Shown here: one piece after another, positions 23,565-33,782 of the stretch
Layout of the letters: each line of letters starts with the position of its first letter
Numbering within the stretch: position 1 is the stretch's first letter
Source of the DNA: Candidatus Evtepia faecavium
GTDB lineage: Bacteria > Bacillota > Clostridia > Oscillospirales > Oscillospiraceae
Direction of reading: 5' to 3'
Length of the DNA: 53,159 nt
Assembly (NCBI GenBank): GCA_019115545.1
Contig: DXDK01000034.1
Span: 1 to 53,159, forward strand
Position numbers and translations under genes: made by a program
The notes under the pieces: model-generated
Database searches by the model: none
Told to the model about the DNA's origin: nothing
The model's input: the letters and a program-made list of their open reading frames with translations, nothing else

Positions 23565-23627
23565 CCCCTTTTGAAAAAGTGCACAAAAACCCTTCCCGAT
23601 TCCCTCCGCTTTTCAGAAATTTCCATG

Positions 23628-23693
23628 TTGCGGAATTGGCAGCGGGAGGGTATTATAATACTTGTATTAGCACTCCGGCAAAAAGAGTGCTAA
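23628..23693 (+). promoter_or_regulatory. groESL promoter with CIRCE operator
   Basis: TTGCGG (23628-23633), 17-bp spacer, TATTAT (23651-23656), then a perfect CIRCE element TTAGCACTC-N9-GAGTGCTAA at 23667-23693. CIRCE is the HrcA repressor site, so groESL is heat-shock controlled by HrcA. Confidence 0.97.
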
Positions 23694-23744
23694 CCCAACA
23701 CCGTAAGAAACCAATTCACCATAGATTGAAGGAGGAACCTCAAA

Positions 23745-25704
<1,960 letters not shown>

Positions 25705-25736
25705 TCCTTCCGGAACGGTTTTCCGCCGCTCCGACG

Positions 25737-25768
25737 CAAAGACGCACCGAAGTTTCGGTGCGTCTTTG
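25737..25768 (+). terminator. Terminator after groEL
   Basis: CAAAGACGCACCGA and TCGGTGCGTCTTTG pair perfectly over 14 bp with a 4-base loop. The T-run is short. Confidence 0.8.
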
Positions 25769-25809
25769 CCATGTGGGGGAAAGGGATGTTCAAATCCCTT
25801 CCCCTGTGC

Positions 25810-25815
25810 TATAAT
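25810..25815 (+). promoter_or_regulatory. -10 element before the class I amidotransferase gene
   Basis: TATAAT at 25810-25815, 54 bp before the gene; the -35 (TTCAAA region near 25790) is poor. Confidence 0.5.
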
Positions 25816-25869
25816 AAAGGGTAAGCGCGCAGCGGCGCTGCGCTTTTCTAAGTATGAGGAGGTATGTGT

Positions 25870-26535
25870 GTGAAACCTCGCATTTTGATCTCCCGCGCCC
25901 CGGAGAGCCGCGGCCTGTACGAGGCCGCGGTGGAAAAGGCCGGGGGCGTCCCCCTGTCCTTCCACTGCCCGGACCCGGAGATGGACTTTGACGGCCTCAT
26001 CCTGGCCGGCGGCGGCGACATGAACCCGGCCGAGTTCATGGAGGGCAACATCGGCTCCTATGACATCGACATCCCCCGGGACAAGGTGGAGCTGGCCCTG
26101 GTGGGCCGGTGCGTCAACGAGGGGAAACCCATCCTGGGGATCTGCCGGGGGCACCAGGTGGTGAACATCGCCCTGGGGGGCACCATCTACCAGGACTTAA
26201 ACCCGGAGCTGCTGGCCATCCACGCCCAGACCCCGGAGGGGGAGAACCGCACCCACCCCATCCGGGTATCGGTGATGACCATGCTGGGGGACCTGTACGG
26301 CACGGAGATGGAGGTCAACAGCTCCCACCACCAGGCAAACTTCAAGTTCGGCCAGGGCCTTTACGGCACCGCCTGGGATGCCTACGGCGTGGTGGAGGCC
26401 ATGCAGCACGGCAGCCTGCCCATCTGGACGGTGCAGTTCCACCCCGAGCAGATGACCGGGGAGGGCGGCGGCCCCGACGGCCAGAAGATCTTCGACTTCT
26501 TCCTGGACCAGTGCCGGAAGATCTGCGGCAGCTGA
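25870..26535 (+). CDS. Class I glutamine amidotransferase-like hydrolase (peptidase C26)
   Basis: This 221-residue enzyme resembles gamma-glutamyl-GABA hydrolase (PuuD type). Visible: DGLILAGGGDMNP, nucleophile elbow GICRGHQ with Cys92, EVNSSHHQA, and the catalytic His-Glu in VQFHPEQM. The family cleaves gamma-glutamyl amides such as those of putrescine catabolism; the substrate here is unknown. The start is taken as GTG at 25870, 7 bases after AGGAGG; the ATG at 25864 is only 1 base away from it. First of four closely packed genes. Confidence 0.85.
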   Translation: MKPRILISRAPESRGLYEAAVEKAGGVPLSFHCPDPEMDFDGLILAGGGDMNPAEFMEGNIGSYDIDIPRDKVELALVGRCVNEGKPILGICRGHQVVNIALGGTIYQDLNPELLAIHAQTPEGENRTHPIRVSVMTMLGDLYGTEMEVNSSHHQANFKFGQGLYGTAWDAYGVVEAMQHGSLPIWTVQFHPEQMTGEGGGPDGQKIFDFFLDQCRKICGS

Positions 26536-26536
26536 C

Positions 26537-26899
26537 ATGGCAGGGGAGAAGGGCCGCTCCCTCCTGCGGGAGGTCAACCTGGAGGCCGGCAAACCCATCG
26601 TAGACCAGGCCATCCGCCGCCTGACCTTTGAGATCTCCCACAGCCGCTCCCTGGGCTGCACGGTACTGAAGATCATCCACGGCTATGGCTCCTCCGGCAC
26701 CGGCGGGCGGATCCGCACGGAGAGCCGGAAGTACCTGGCCCGGCTGAAAAGCCAGGGGAAGATCCGGGGCTTCATCCCCGGGGAGGCCTTCTCCATCTTT
26801 GAGGAGGACACCCGCCAGGCCTTCCTCCGGTGCACAGACCTCCGCCAGGACCGGGACCTGGACCGTTACAACAACGGGGTCACCTTTATCCTCCTATAG
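26537..26899 (+). CDS. Smr-domain protein
   Basis: This 120-residue stand-alone Smr domain has VNLEAGKPIVDQAIRRLTFEI at the start, the signature KIIHGYGSSGTGG in the middle and an N/Y-rich end. Smr domains, as at the C-terminus of MutS2, bind or nick branched DNA or RNA. The start is 1 bp after the stop of the previous gene, so expression is likely coupled. No mutS partner is nearby. Confidence 0.85.
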   Translation: MAGEKGRSLLREVNLEAGKPIVDQAIRRLTFEISHSRSLGCTVLKIIHGYGSSGTGGRIRTESRKYLARLKSQGKIRGFIPGEAFSIFEEDTRQAFLRCTDLRQDRDLDRYNNGVTFILL

Positions 26900-26928
26900 C
26901 GCAACGAAACAGAAAGGAAGGCTCGCCC

Positions 26929-27345
26929 ATGGATTATCAGGGGATGATCAATGCCACCAACGAAAAGAATTCCTTTATGCTCCACAACGGCATCCGCCTG
27001 ACCAAGATGGAAAAGGACCACGCTGTGGTGGAGGCCGACCTCACCCGGGTCAGCCGGAACCTGTACAACGCTGTCCACGGGGGGATGTTCCTCACCATGG
27101 CCGACTGCGCCTCCGGCGGTGCGGCCCGGAGCAACGGCATGCGCTATGTCACCATCAGCAACAGCTTTGAGTTTTTCCGCAACACCAAGGACGACCACCT
27201 CCTGGCCGAGGCCTGGGTGAAGAGCCGGGGCACCACCATCTGCGTGGTGGAGGTGGAGATCCGGGACACCAGCGGGAAGGTCCTCTGCGGCGGCACCTTC
27301 ACCATGTTCTGCGTGGGCAAGCAGGACACCCTGGCCCCGGATTGA
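26929..27345 (+). CDS. PaaI-type hotdog thioesterase
   Basis: This 138-residue hotdog-fold acyl-CoA thioesterase has NLYNAVHGGMFLTMADCASGGAA (the HGG and the following acidic residue form the active site) and a C-terminal VVEVEIRDTSGKVLCGGTFTMF. It would hydrolyse a (phenyl)acyl-CoA. The start at 26929 follows AGAAAGGAAGG. It overlaps the next gene by 1 bp. Confidence 0.88.
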   Translation: MDYQGMINATNEKNSFMLHNGIRLTKMEKDHAVVEADLTRVSRNLYNAVHGGMFLTMADCASGGAARSNGMRYVTISNSFEFFRNTKDDHLLAEAWVKSRGTTICVVEVEIRDTSGKVLCGGTFTMFCVGKQDTLAPD

Positions 27346-28265
27346 TGGAATACCGCGCCTTTTCCCAGGCCATGGCGGAGCGCTTCGGCGGCAAGGTCTA
27401 TAAACTGTCCCTGGACGGCGGCATGACCTGCCCCAACCGGGACGGGACCCTGGGCACCCGGGGCTGCCGCTTCTGCGGGGCCCGGGGAGCGGGGGAGTTC
27501 GCCGCCCCTGCCTGCGGGGACATCTCCGCCCAGCTGGCCCAGGCCAAGGAGCGGGTGGCCGCCAAGCACCGGGGCGGGAAGTACATCGCCTACTTTCAGA
27601 GTTTTACCAACACCTATGCCCCGGTGGAAACCCTGGAACCCCTGTTCTCCCAGGCCATGGCCCCGGAGGACGTAGCGGCCCTCTCCATCGCCACCCGGCC
27701 GGACTGCCTGGGGCCGGCGGTGCTGGACCTGCTGGCCCGGCTGAACCGGCGCAAGCCGGTGTGGGTGGAGCTGGGGCTGCAGACCATCCACCCCCGAAGC
27801 GCCGCCTATATCCGCCGGGGATATGACCTGCCGGTGTACGACCGGGCCGTCAAAGATCTCCACGCCGCCGGGGTGGAGGTCATCACCCACGTGATCCTGG
27901 GCCTGCCGGGGGAGACGCCCGAGGACATGGTGGCCACCGCCCGGTATGTGGGCCGCAGCGGGGCCGACGGGATCAAGCTGCATCTGCTCCACGTGCTGGA
28001 AGGGACCGACCTGGCAGAGGACTACCGGGCGGGAAAAGTCCCCCTGCTCACCTTGGAGGAATACATCCGCATCCTGGAGGACTGCCTGGCGGTGCTGCCG
28101 CCGGAGATGGTCATCCACCGCCTCACCGGGGACGGGGCCAAGGGGGATCTCCTGGCCCCCCTGTGGAGCGCCAATAAGAAACACGTACTCAACGCCATCC
28201 GCGCCGCCTTTGCCCGGGACCGCGTCCGGCAGGGTAGCCGGTGGCAGGCAGAGCCCAATCTATAG
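27345..28265 (+). CDS. Radical SAM protein, TIGR01212 / YhcC family
   Basis: This 306-residue radical SAM enzyme has the family-specific cluster motif at Cys29, Cys41 and Cys44 (CPNRDGTLGTRGCRFC), which would hold a 4Fe-4S cluster. It also has YFQSFTNTYAP, ELGLQTIH and HVILGLPGE. The function of YhcC-type proteins is not settled. The start at 27345 is the ATG overlapping the thioesterase stop codon. Confidence 0.9.
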   Translation: MEYRAFSQAMAERFGGKVYKLSLDGGMTCPNRDGTLGTRGCRFCGARGAGEFAAPACGDISAQLAQAKERVAAKHRGGKYIAYFQSFTNTYAPVETLEPLFSQAMAPEDVAALSIATRPDCLGPAVLDLLARLNRRKPVWVELGLQTIHPRSAAYIRRGYDLPVYDRAVKDLHAAGVEVITHVILGLPGETPEDMVATARYVGRSGADGIKLHLLHVLEGTDLAEDYRAGKVPLLTLEEYIRILEDCLAVLPPEMVIHRLTGDGAKGDLLAPLWSANKKHVLNAIRAAFARDRVRQGSRWQAEPNL

Positions 28266-28310
28266 AAACACCAAACCACAACTGGACCAACACGAAGGAG
28301 GAACCTAGTT

Positions 28311-29471
28311 ATGACAAAGATCGATATTTTCTCCGGTTTTCTGGGCGCCGGCAAGACCACGCTGATCAAGAAGCTCATCCAGGAGGCCTACCAGGGGGAA
28401 AAGCTGGTGCTCATCGAGAACGAGTTCGGAGAAATCGGCATCGACGGCGGCTTCCTGAAGGACGCCGGGGTGGAGATCACCGAGATGAATTCCGGCTGCA
28501 TCTGCTGCAGCCTGGTGGGGGACTTTGGCCAGGCCCTGGAGCAGGTCCTCTTCCAGTTCCATCCCGACCGCATCCTCATCGAGCCCTCCGGCGTGGGCAA
28601 GCTGTCTGACGTCATCGGCGCCGTCCAGCGCCTGGACAACCACGACATCGCCCTCAACGCCTTTGTCACCGTGGCCGACGCCACCAAGTGCAAGATCTAC
28701 ATGAAGAACTTTGGGGAGTTCTACAACAACCAGATCGAGCACGCCGCCACCATCGTCCTCAGCCGCACCAGCGGGATGAAGGAGGACAAACTCCTGGCGG
28801 CGGTGAACCTCCTCCGGGAGCACAACGCCAGCGCCCCCATCATCACCACCCCCTGGGAGGAGCTCAGCGGCCAGCAGATCCTGGAGACCATGGAGAACAA
28901 GGACACCCTGAAGGAGGAGCTGGCCCGCCTGGCCGCGGAGCAGGCCGCCCACGACGAGGCCCACCATCACCACCATCATGACCATGACCACGAACATGAG
29001 CATGAGCACGAACACGAAGGTCATGACCACGACCACGAGCATGAACATGAGCACGAAGGGCATGACCATGATCATGATCACGAGCATGAACACGAAGGCC
29101 ATGATCACGACCACGAGGAGCACAGCCACGGCCATATCCACCACCACCATCATCACCACCACGAGGACGGCTGCAGCTGTGACCACGACGCCGACGAGAT
29201 CTTCGAGAGCTGGGGCGTGGAGACCCCCCGGAAGTACAGCGAAGAAGAAATCACCGGCGCCCTGGCCGGCCTGGATGAGGGGGAGCGCTATGGCATCGTC
29301 CTCCGGGCCAAGGGCATCGTGGCCTGCACCGACGGCAGCTGGATCCACTTCGACTACGTCCCTGGGGAGCAGAACATCCGCCGGGGCCCCGCCGGCATCA
29401 CCGGCCGTCTGTGCGTCATCGGCTCTGAGCTGAAGGAGCACGACCTGGACCACCTGTTCTGCCTGGACTGA
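28311..29471 (+). CDS. COG0523 (CobW/P47K) GTPase with extended His-rich metal-binding linker
   Basis: This 386-residue G3E GTPase is of the metallochaperone class. Walker A is GAGKTT at residues 12-17, the metal-binding CxCC motif at Cys63-Cys65-Cys66 (SGCICC) and a Walker B-like ILIEPSG. The guanine-specificity position reads SRTSG rather than NKxD. Residues 214-292 form a linker with about 38 histidines interspersed with Asp and Glu, then GCSCDHD. The C-terminal CobW_C domain follows (YGIVLRAKG...DYVPGE). Such linkers bind zinc, nickel or cobalt, so a metal-store or chaperone role is likely. It is paired with the next GTPase (19-bp gap). Confidence 0.9.
   Translation: MTKIDIFSGFLGAGKTTLIKKLIQEAYQGEKLVLIENEFGEIGIDGGFLKDAGVEITEMNSGCICCSLVGDFGQALEQVLFQFHPDRILIEPSGVGKLSDVIGAVQRLDNHDIALNAFVTVADATKCKIYMKNFGEFYNNQIEHAATIVLSRTSGMKEDKLLAAVNLLREHNASAPIITTPWEELSGQQILETMENKDTLKEELARLAAEQAAHDEAHHHHHHDHDHEHEHEHEHEGHDHDHEHEHEHEGHDHDHDHEHEHEGHDHDHEEHSHGHIHHHHHHHHEDGCSCDHDADEIFESWGVETPRKYSEEEITGALAGLDEGERYGIVLRAKGIVACTDGSWIHFDYVPGEQNIRRGPAGITGRLCVIGSELKEHDLDHLFCLD
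28962..29162 (+). repeat. In-frame degenerate repeats encoding His-Asp/His-Glu tracts
   Basis: This block consists of CAY-GAN codon pairs. Three units of roughly 39 bp each end in a GAAGGNCAT-type junction (protein ...HEHEGHDHD...), flanked by oligo-His at both ends. Synonymous codons vary (CAC/CAT, GAC/GAT), so the protein repeat is older than a recent DNA slippage event. Confidence 0.85.
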
Positions 29472-29490
29472 CAAGGAGGGAAACACGCCT

Positions 29491-30438
29491 ATGATGGAAG
29501 AGATCCCTGTTTACCTGTTCACCGGGTTCCTGGATGCCGGCAAGACCAAGTTCATCCAGGAGACCCTGGAGGACCCCCGTTTCAACAGCGGGGAGCGCAC
29601 CCTTCTCCTCCTCTGCGAGGAGGGGGAGGAGGAGTACGAGCCCACCACCTTCTCGGGAAAAAACGTCTTCATCGAAACCGTCGAGGAGCCGGAGGAGCTG
29701 ACCCCCCTGAACCTGGAGCGCCTGCAGAAGAAGCACGCCGCCGAGCGGGTGGTGGTGGAGTACAACGGCATGTGGATGCTGGACCAGCTCTACCAGAACA
29801 TGCCGGAGTCCTGGATCGTCTACCAGGAGTTCTTTTTCGCCGATGCCCAGACCTTCCTGGTGTACAACACCAACATGCGCGGCCTGGTGGTGGACAAGCT
29901 GAAAAGCTGTGAGATGGTGGTGCTGAACCGGGCGGATGAGACGGTGGACAAAGTGGAAATCCACAAGATCATCCGGGCCGTCAGCCGCCGGACCAACATC
30001 GCCTACGAGGACCGCAGCGGGGAGGTCTACTACGACGACACCCCCGACGAGCTCCCCTATGACATCAACGCCCCGGAGATCACCATCACCCCGGAGAACT
30101 TCGCCATCTGGTACCAGGACATCTCCGAGGAGCCGGAGAAGTACAAAGGGAAGACCCTGCACATCGGCGGCTTCACCATGGTCCGGGACAAGCTCCCCGC
30201 AGGCAGCTTCATCTTCGGCCGCCGGATCATGACCTGCTGCATCGAGGACATCACCTTCGCCGGCCTGCTGGCCACGGGGTACGACACCAAGCAGCTCCAG
30301 GACCAGCAGTGGGTGGAGCTCACCGCCAAGGTGGCCATCAAGCACAACCGGGTCTATAACAAAAAGGGCCCCATCCTCAACGTCATCGCCCTGGCCCCCG
30401 GCACCCCGCCGGAGCAGGACGTGGCCACCTTCTATTGA
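29491..30438 (+). CDS. Second COG0523-like GTPase without CxCC, with C-terminal beta domain
   Basis: This 315-residue protein has a P-loop FTGFLDAGKTKF (residues 10-21), EYNGMWML in the Walker B region and NRADET at the specificity site. The CxCC metal site is absent; LLLLCEEGEEEYEP occupies that region. The C-terminal ~115 residues (GKTLHIGGFTMVRDKLPAGSFIFGRRIMTCCIEDITFAGLLA) resemble the TIGR03943/DUF1980 domain found with metal-related permeases. It lies 19 bp after the His-rich GTPase, so the two probably act together. Function is unknown. Confidence 0.82.
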   Translation: MMEEIPVYLFTGFLDAGKTKFIQETLEDPRFNSGERTLLLLCEEGEEEYEPTTFSGKNVFIETVEEPEELTPLNLERLQKKHAAERVVVEYNGMWMLDQLYQNMPESWIVYQEFFFADAQTFLVYNTNMRGLVVDKLKSCEMVVLNRADETVDKVEIHKIIRAVSRRTNIAYEDRSGEVYYDDTPDELPYDINAPEITITPENFAIWYQDISEEPEKYKGKTLHIGGFTMVRDKLPAGSFIFGRRIMTCCIEDITFAGLLATGYDTKQLQDQQWVELTAKVAIKHNRVYNKKGPILNVIALAPGTPPEQDVATFY

Positions 30439-30452
30439 CCGCTCTTTTCCAG

Positions 30453-30496
30453 AAAAACGCGCCTTGCCTCAAACACCATGGGCAGGGCGCGTTTTT
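30453..30496 (+). terminator. Terminator after the GTPase pair
   Basis: AAAACGCGCC-TGCC and GGCA-GGCGCGTTTTT arms around TCAAACACCATG. Confidence 0.92.
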
Positions 30497-30591
30497 GCAG
30501 ATTTAAGAAATTCTTCATGGATTCTTTCTGCGCTCTTTCTTTTTTCCTGCTATGCTAAGGGAAACAAAACCACAGAAGGAGATGCCGCCCC

Positions 30592-31095
30592 ATGAAGAAA
30601 GAGCAGAGGCTGACCGGAATCCTGTTGGGGATCTACCTGATCCTCCTCACCTGGCTGATCCTCTTCAAACTGCAGCTGCCCCTGGGCGGCTGGGTCCCGT
30701 ACCGCTCCCTCAACCTGGTCCCCTTCGGGGCGTCCTTGATCGTCAACGGGGCCGTGGATGTTCAGGAGATCCTTTACAATGGCCTGGTATTCCTGCCCTT
30801 TGGGCTCTACCTTGGGATGCTGCAGCCCCGCCGGTCCTGGTGGAAAAACCTTCTCGTGATGGCAGGGTTGAGTTTGGCCTATGAGACGCTGCAATACCTC
30901 TTGGCCATCGGCGCCTCTGACATCACCGATCTCCTCATGAACACCGCCGGCGGCGCGGTGGGGCTGCTGGTGTTTTCCGCCCTGTTTCACGCAGCCGGGG
31001 AAAAGGGGATCCCTGTCCTGAACCGCATTGCCCTGGCGGGCACGGTTCTGGTTGTGGCTGGGGTCTCCCTGCTCCTTGCACTCACCACCCATTGA
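30592..31095 (+). CDS. VanZ-like membrane protein
   Basis: This 167-residue protein has four to five membrane segments and the VanZ pattern: ILLTWLILFK near the N-terminus, SLNLVPFGASL, NGLVFLPFGLYLG and AGLSLAYETLQYLLAIGASDITDLLMNTAGGAVG. VanZ gives low teicoplanin resistance in enterococci. Most homologues outside van clusters, as here, have no known role. The RBS is AAGGAG. Confidence 0.88.
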   Translation: MKKEQRLTGILLGIYLILLTWLILFKLQLPLGGWVPYRSLNLVPFGASLIVNGAVDVQEILYNGLVFLPFGLYLGMLQPRRSWWKNLLVMAGLSLAYETLQYLLAIGASDITDLLMNTAGGAVGLLVFSALFHAAGEKGIPVLNRIALAGTVLVVAGVSLLLALTTH

Positions 31096-31110
31096 AGGGC
31101 AGAACCATGA

Positions 31111-31153
31111 AAAAACGCCGCTGCCCGGGGGAAACCCTCCGGGCAGCGGCGTT
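31111..31153 (-). terminator. Terminator of the 589-residue membrane protein gene
   Basis: AACGCCGCTGCCCGG pairs with CCGGGCAGCGGCGTT over 15 bp. A T-run follows on the minus strand. It sits between convergent genes. Confidence 0.9.
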
Positions 31154-31173
31154 GGTGTTTGGTGGAAAGGGGA

Positions 31174-32943
31174 TCAGTTTTCCTCGGCGGGGGCCTCCTC
31201 CGGCGCTGCGGCATCCGGCGGCGAGGTGTCCTCCGGTTCTTCCTCCACCGGGTCGGGGGCCGTCCCTCCGCTGGTGATGGAGACGGCGTCCACAATGGGC
31301 TGCTCCCCGTCTCCAGGCGAGACCTGGACCGTCACCCCATCCCCCACGTTGAGGGTGACCACGTTCCGGTCCGAGGAGGCAGAGATGGCGTAGAAGGTGT
31401 CCGCCCCGTCCAGGCGGATGTAGTACCAAGAGGTGCCGTCCAGCACGGCGGTGCGGATCTCCGCGATGGTGCCGTCCAGACTGGTGTTCTCCAAAAGTTC
31501 CCCGGCGCTCTCGCTGTCCACGGGGATGTTCCTCTGCTGGAGCTGGGCGATGTAGTCGCTCTCGCAGGCGGCCACCGTCTCCCCTTGGGCCACGATCTGG
31601 TATTGGGACACGTTGACCATGGCGTACATCTTCACCAGCTGGGAGCTGTCCTTCAGGGACATGAAGTAGGTGGGCTGCCCCCCGATGTTCAGCAGGAGGG
31701 GGAAGGTGGCCGTATACCCCAGGTCCTGGACGATGCCCTCCGCCGAGCGTTGGGCCGAGGTCTCGATGGCGCCGGCCACGGAGTAGAAAGTGGTCTCCTT
31801 GGTCCTCTGGTTGGAGAGGAGGAAGCCGATGCTGGACTGGTCGCTGCTGGCCGAGGTGATGCCGGTGTACATATAGACCGAGTCGTCCATGGCCAGGTAG
31901 TTGAAGTTCTCCGTGGTCACCGTCACGTCCTTCTGGCCGATGAGGGAGTTGATGAAGCCGTTGACGTAGGTGCCGTAGTAATCATACTGCTGGATGATCA
32001 GGCTGGCGGTGTACACCCGGTCCACCCAGGTGGGGATGTCCGCCACGTCGTAGTAGGCGTGCTCCCCGGTGGTGGCGTTGAGGAGCACCGCGCCGATGAT
32101 GTCCGTGCCGCCGAAGAGGCCGATGGTCCGGGTCTCCCGGGGACAGACCCACCAGGGCTGGCCCTCGTCGTCGATCTCCAGGTGGCTGGAGCTGAACATA
32201 TAGGTGGGATAGTGGAAGCGCAGGAACCGGTCCAGGTCCCGGTTGAAGTACTCAGAAGGGGAGTAGCGCATGCCCCCCAGGCCCAGGTCGGAGAGGCGGA
32301 CCACGCTGGCCTCCTGGGTGACCATGTCCACGGTGATGTAGGCGGGCAGGCCCTCTTTGGTGTTCAGGAACCACTTGAAGAAGTCCCCATACTCCAGGGA
32401 GGCCACCCGGACCGGCCGGCCCTGGTAGTTGATCTGGGCATAGTCCTCCGACACGTCAAACTGGCTCACCATGTCGGCCAGTTCCCCCAGCTTCCGGTCC
32501 CCCAGCACCATGGCGGAGGCCTCGTCCAGCATGGGGATCTCGTCATAGGAGACGGGCTGGATGTCCTCGGCGAAGTTGCCGCTCTCCACCTCCAGCAGCT
32601 CGTGGTAGGACCCGGCCCGGAAGATGGGGGCGGAGAGAATCTGCCCCACCACGAAAAGAACGGCCAGGGCGATGACCACAACCACCACCACCTTGCACTG
32701 GCTCTTGGCAAAGGAGAGGTAGTCCCGCAGGTGGATCTCCTGCCTGCCGGTGTCCACCCCAAGAACGATCATGGACACCAGGATATAGACCAGCAGCAGG
32801 ATGAAGACAAAGCTATAAAAACTGGTGTTGTGCAGGTTGATGGCAGGAAGGGAAATGTAGAACCACACCGCGCCGATGGCAAGGGTGATCAGAAGGCTGA
32901 TCAGCATCCGGGGCATCGTTCGTTTCGCCTGACTGTCTGACAT
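31174..32943 (-). CDS. Large membrane-anchored protein of unknown function
   Basis: This 589-residue protein has an N-terminal cytosolic tail and three membrane segments (about 12-30, 38-58 and 80-103). A large, probably extracytoplasmic domain follows (about 105-560) with many Tyr and Trp (RFHYPTYMFSSSHLEIDDEGQPWWV, GLFGGTDIIGAVLLNATTGE). It ends in an acidic Pro/Glu-rich tail (DPVEEEPEDTSPPDAA). No family is recognised. The RBS AAAGGAG lies 6 bases before the ATG at 32943. The gene is monocistronic, with its own promoter and terminator. Confidence 0.85.
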   Translation of the reverse strand: MSDSQAKRTMPRMLISLLITLAIGAVWFYISLPAINLHNTSFYSFVFILLLVYILVSMIVLGVDTGRQEIHLRDYLSFAKSQCKVVVVVVIALAVLFVVGQILSAPIFRAGSYHELLEVESGNFAEDIQPVSYDEIPMLDEASAMVLGDRKLGELADMVSQFDVSEDYAQINYQGRPVRVASLEYGDFFKWFLNTKEGLPAYITVDMVTQEASVVRLSDLGLGGMRYSPSEYFNRDLDRFLRFHYPTYMFSSSHLEIDDEGQPWWVCPRETRTIGLFGGTDIIGAVLLNATTGEHAYYDVADIPTWVDRVYTASLIIQQYDYYGTYVNGFINSLIGQKDVTVTTENFNYLAMDDSVYMYTGITSASSDQSSIGFLLSNQRTKETTFYSVAGAIETSAQRSAEGIVQDLGYTATFPLLLNIGGQPTYFMSLKDSSQLVKMYAMVNVSQYQIVAQGETVAACESDYIAQLQQRNIPVDSESAGELLENTSLDGTIAEIRTAVLDGTSWYYIRLDGADTFYAISASSDRNVVTLNVGDGVTVQVSPGDGEQPIVDAVSITSGGTAPDPVEEEPEDTSPPDAAAPEEAPAEEN

Positions 32944-33028
32944 AGTGAACTCCTTTCGATTGGGAAAGAGACGGGGCGGGGAACTGGGGTTTCCAGTTTC
33001 TTCCTCCCCCTGTGGATGATATGGTGCC

Positions 33029-33057
33029 ATTATAGCAGTTTCTCCCCCCGATTGCAA
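33029..33057 (-). promoter_or_regulatory. Promoter of the 589-residue membrane protein gene
   Basis: Minus-strand TTGCAA (33052-33057), 17-bp spacer, TATAAT (33029-33034 complement). Confidence 0.8.
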
Positions 33058-33082
33058 GAAAGACCCATGGGCCGCGGGCAGG

Positions 33083-33114
33083 AAAAAAGCGCCCCGGGGA
33101 AACCGTGGGCGCTT
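33083..33114 (-). terminator. Terminator of nrdR
   Basis: Minus-strand AAGCGCCC, loop, GGGCGCTTTTTT, just downstream of the nrdR stop codon. Confidence 0.88.
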
Positions 33115-33147
33115 GTCGTCGGAGAAACTCCCCCAGGGCAGGGGAGG

Positions 33148-33606
33148 TCACTTCTTGTTGTCCAGAAGTTTGTTCAGCTCGTCCATAAAGGTATTGATGT
33201 CCTTGAACTGGCGATACACCGAAGCGAAACGGACATAGGCCACCTCGTCCAGGTCTTTGAGCTTGTCCATCACCAGCTCGCCGATCTGCTGGCTGGTGAC
33301 CTCGCCCCCCAGCTCGTTCTGCAGTTCCTTCTCGATGTCGTCCGCCGCCTTTTCCAGCAGGGAGAGGGAGACCGACCGCTTCTCGCAGGCCTTAAGCATG
33401 CTGGCCAGGATCTTGCTGCGGTCAAAGGCCTGGCGGCTGCCGCTTTTCTTGATGACGATCATGGGGAGGACCTCGATGGTCTCATAGGTGGTGAAGCGGT
33501 TGTGGCATTTCAGGCACTCCCGGCGGCGGCGGATGCTGGTGCCGTCGTTGGCGGGGCGGGAGTCCACCACTTTGCTGTCAAGGGTAGCGCAGAACGGGCA
33601 TTTCAT
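33148..33606 (-). CDS. nrdR: Transcriptional repressor NrdR
   Basis: This 152-residue repressor of ribonucleotide reductase genes has a zinc ribbon at Cys3, Cys6, Cys31 and Cys34 with the RRRREC signature. The ATP-cone domain (about 46-136) begins [16 protein letters not shown] and senses ATP/dATP. No nrd genes are in the window. A possible NrdR box lies at its own promoter. Thymidine kinase lies just upstream on the same strand, with its own promoter. Confidence 0.97.
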   Translation of the reverse strand: MKCPFCATLDSKVVDSRPANDGTSIRRRRECLKCHNRFTTYETIEVLPMIVIKKSGSRQAFDRSKILASMLKACEKRSVSLSLLEKAADDIEKELQNELGGEVTSQQIGELVMDKLKDLDEVAYVRFASVYRQFKDINTFMDELNKLLDNKK

Positions 33607-33697
33607 AGGGCCATATCCTCCTGGTTGTAGTACGGGGTGGATGAACGGGCCGGCAGTCCGGCGGGGCAGTCCATAAGGGGTTCCGTTCTTCGGGATT

Positions 33698-33716
33698 CAC
33701 TATATCTGGTAGTATA
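33698..33716 (-). promoter_or_regulatory. nrdR promoter with possible NrdR box
   Basis: A minus-strand -10 TATACT (33711-33716 complement) is followed by a sequence that reads CACTATATCTGGTA on the plus strand (33698-33711). This resembles the NrdR box acaCwATATaTwGtgt. Position at the transcription start would suit self-repression. One half-site is degenerate. Confidence 0.4.
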
Positions 33717-33782
33717 CCATAAAATTTCCGAAAGGACAGTAGTTTTTTCAAAAATTTCCAAAAAAACAGGCCCCTTTGGGGA

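Noticed and set aside
28962..29162. CRISPR-like or tandem DNA repeat
   Set aside because: The repetition is in-frame CAY-GAN codons of a His-rich linker. There are no unique spacers.
30592..31095. Glycopeptide resistance cluster around the VanZ-like gene
   Set aside because: No vanH, vanA-type ligase, vanX or vanRS neighbours are present. Isolated VanZ-like proteins are common.
33771..33781. Terminator of tdk
   Set aside because: The stem is only 4 bp before the T-run, so it is mentioned under tdk but not listed as a feature.
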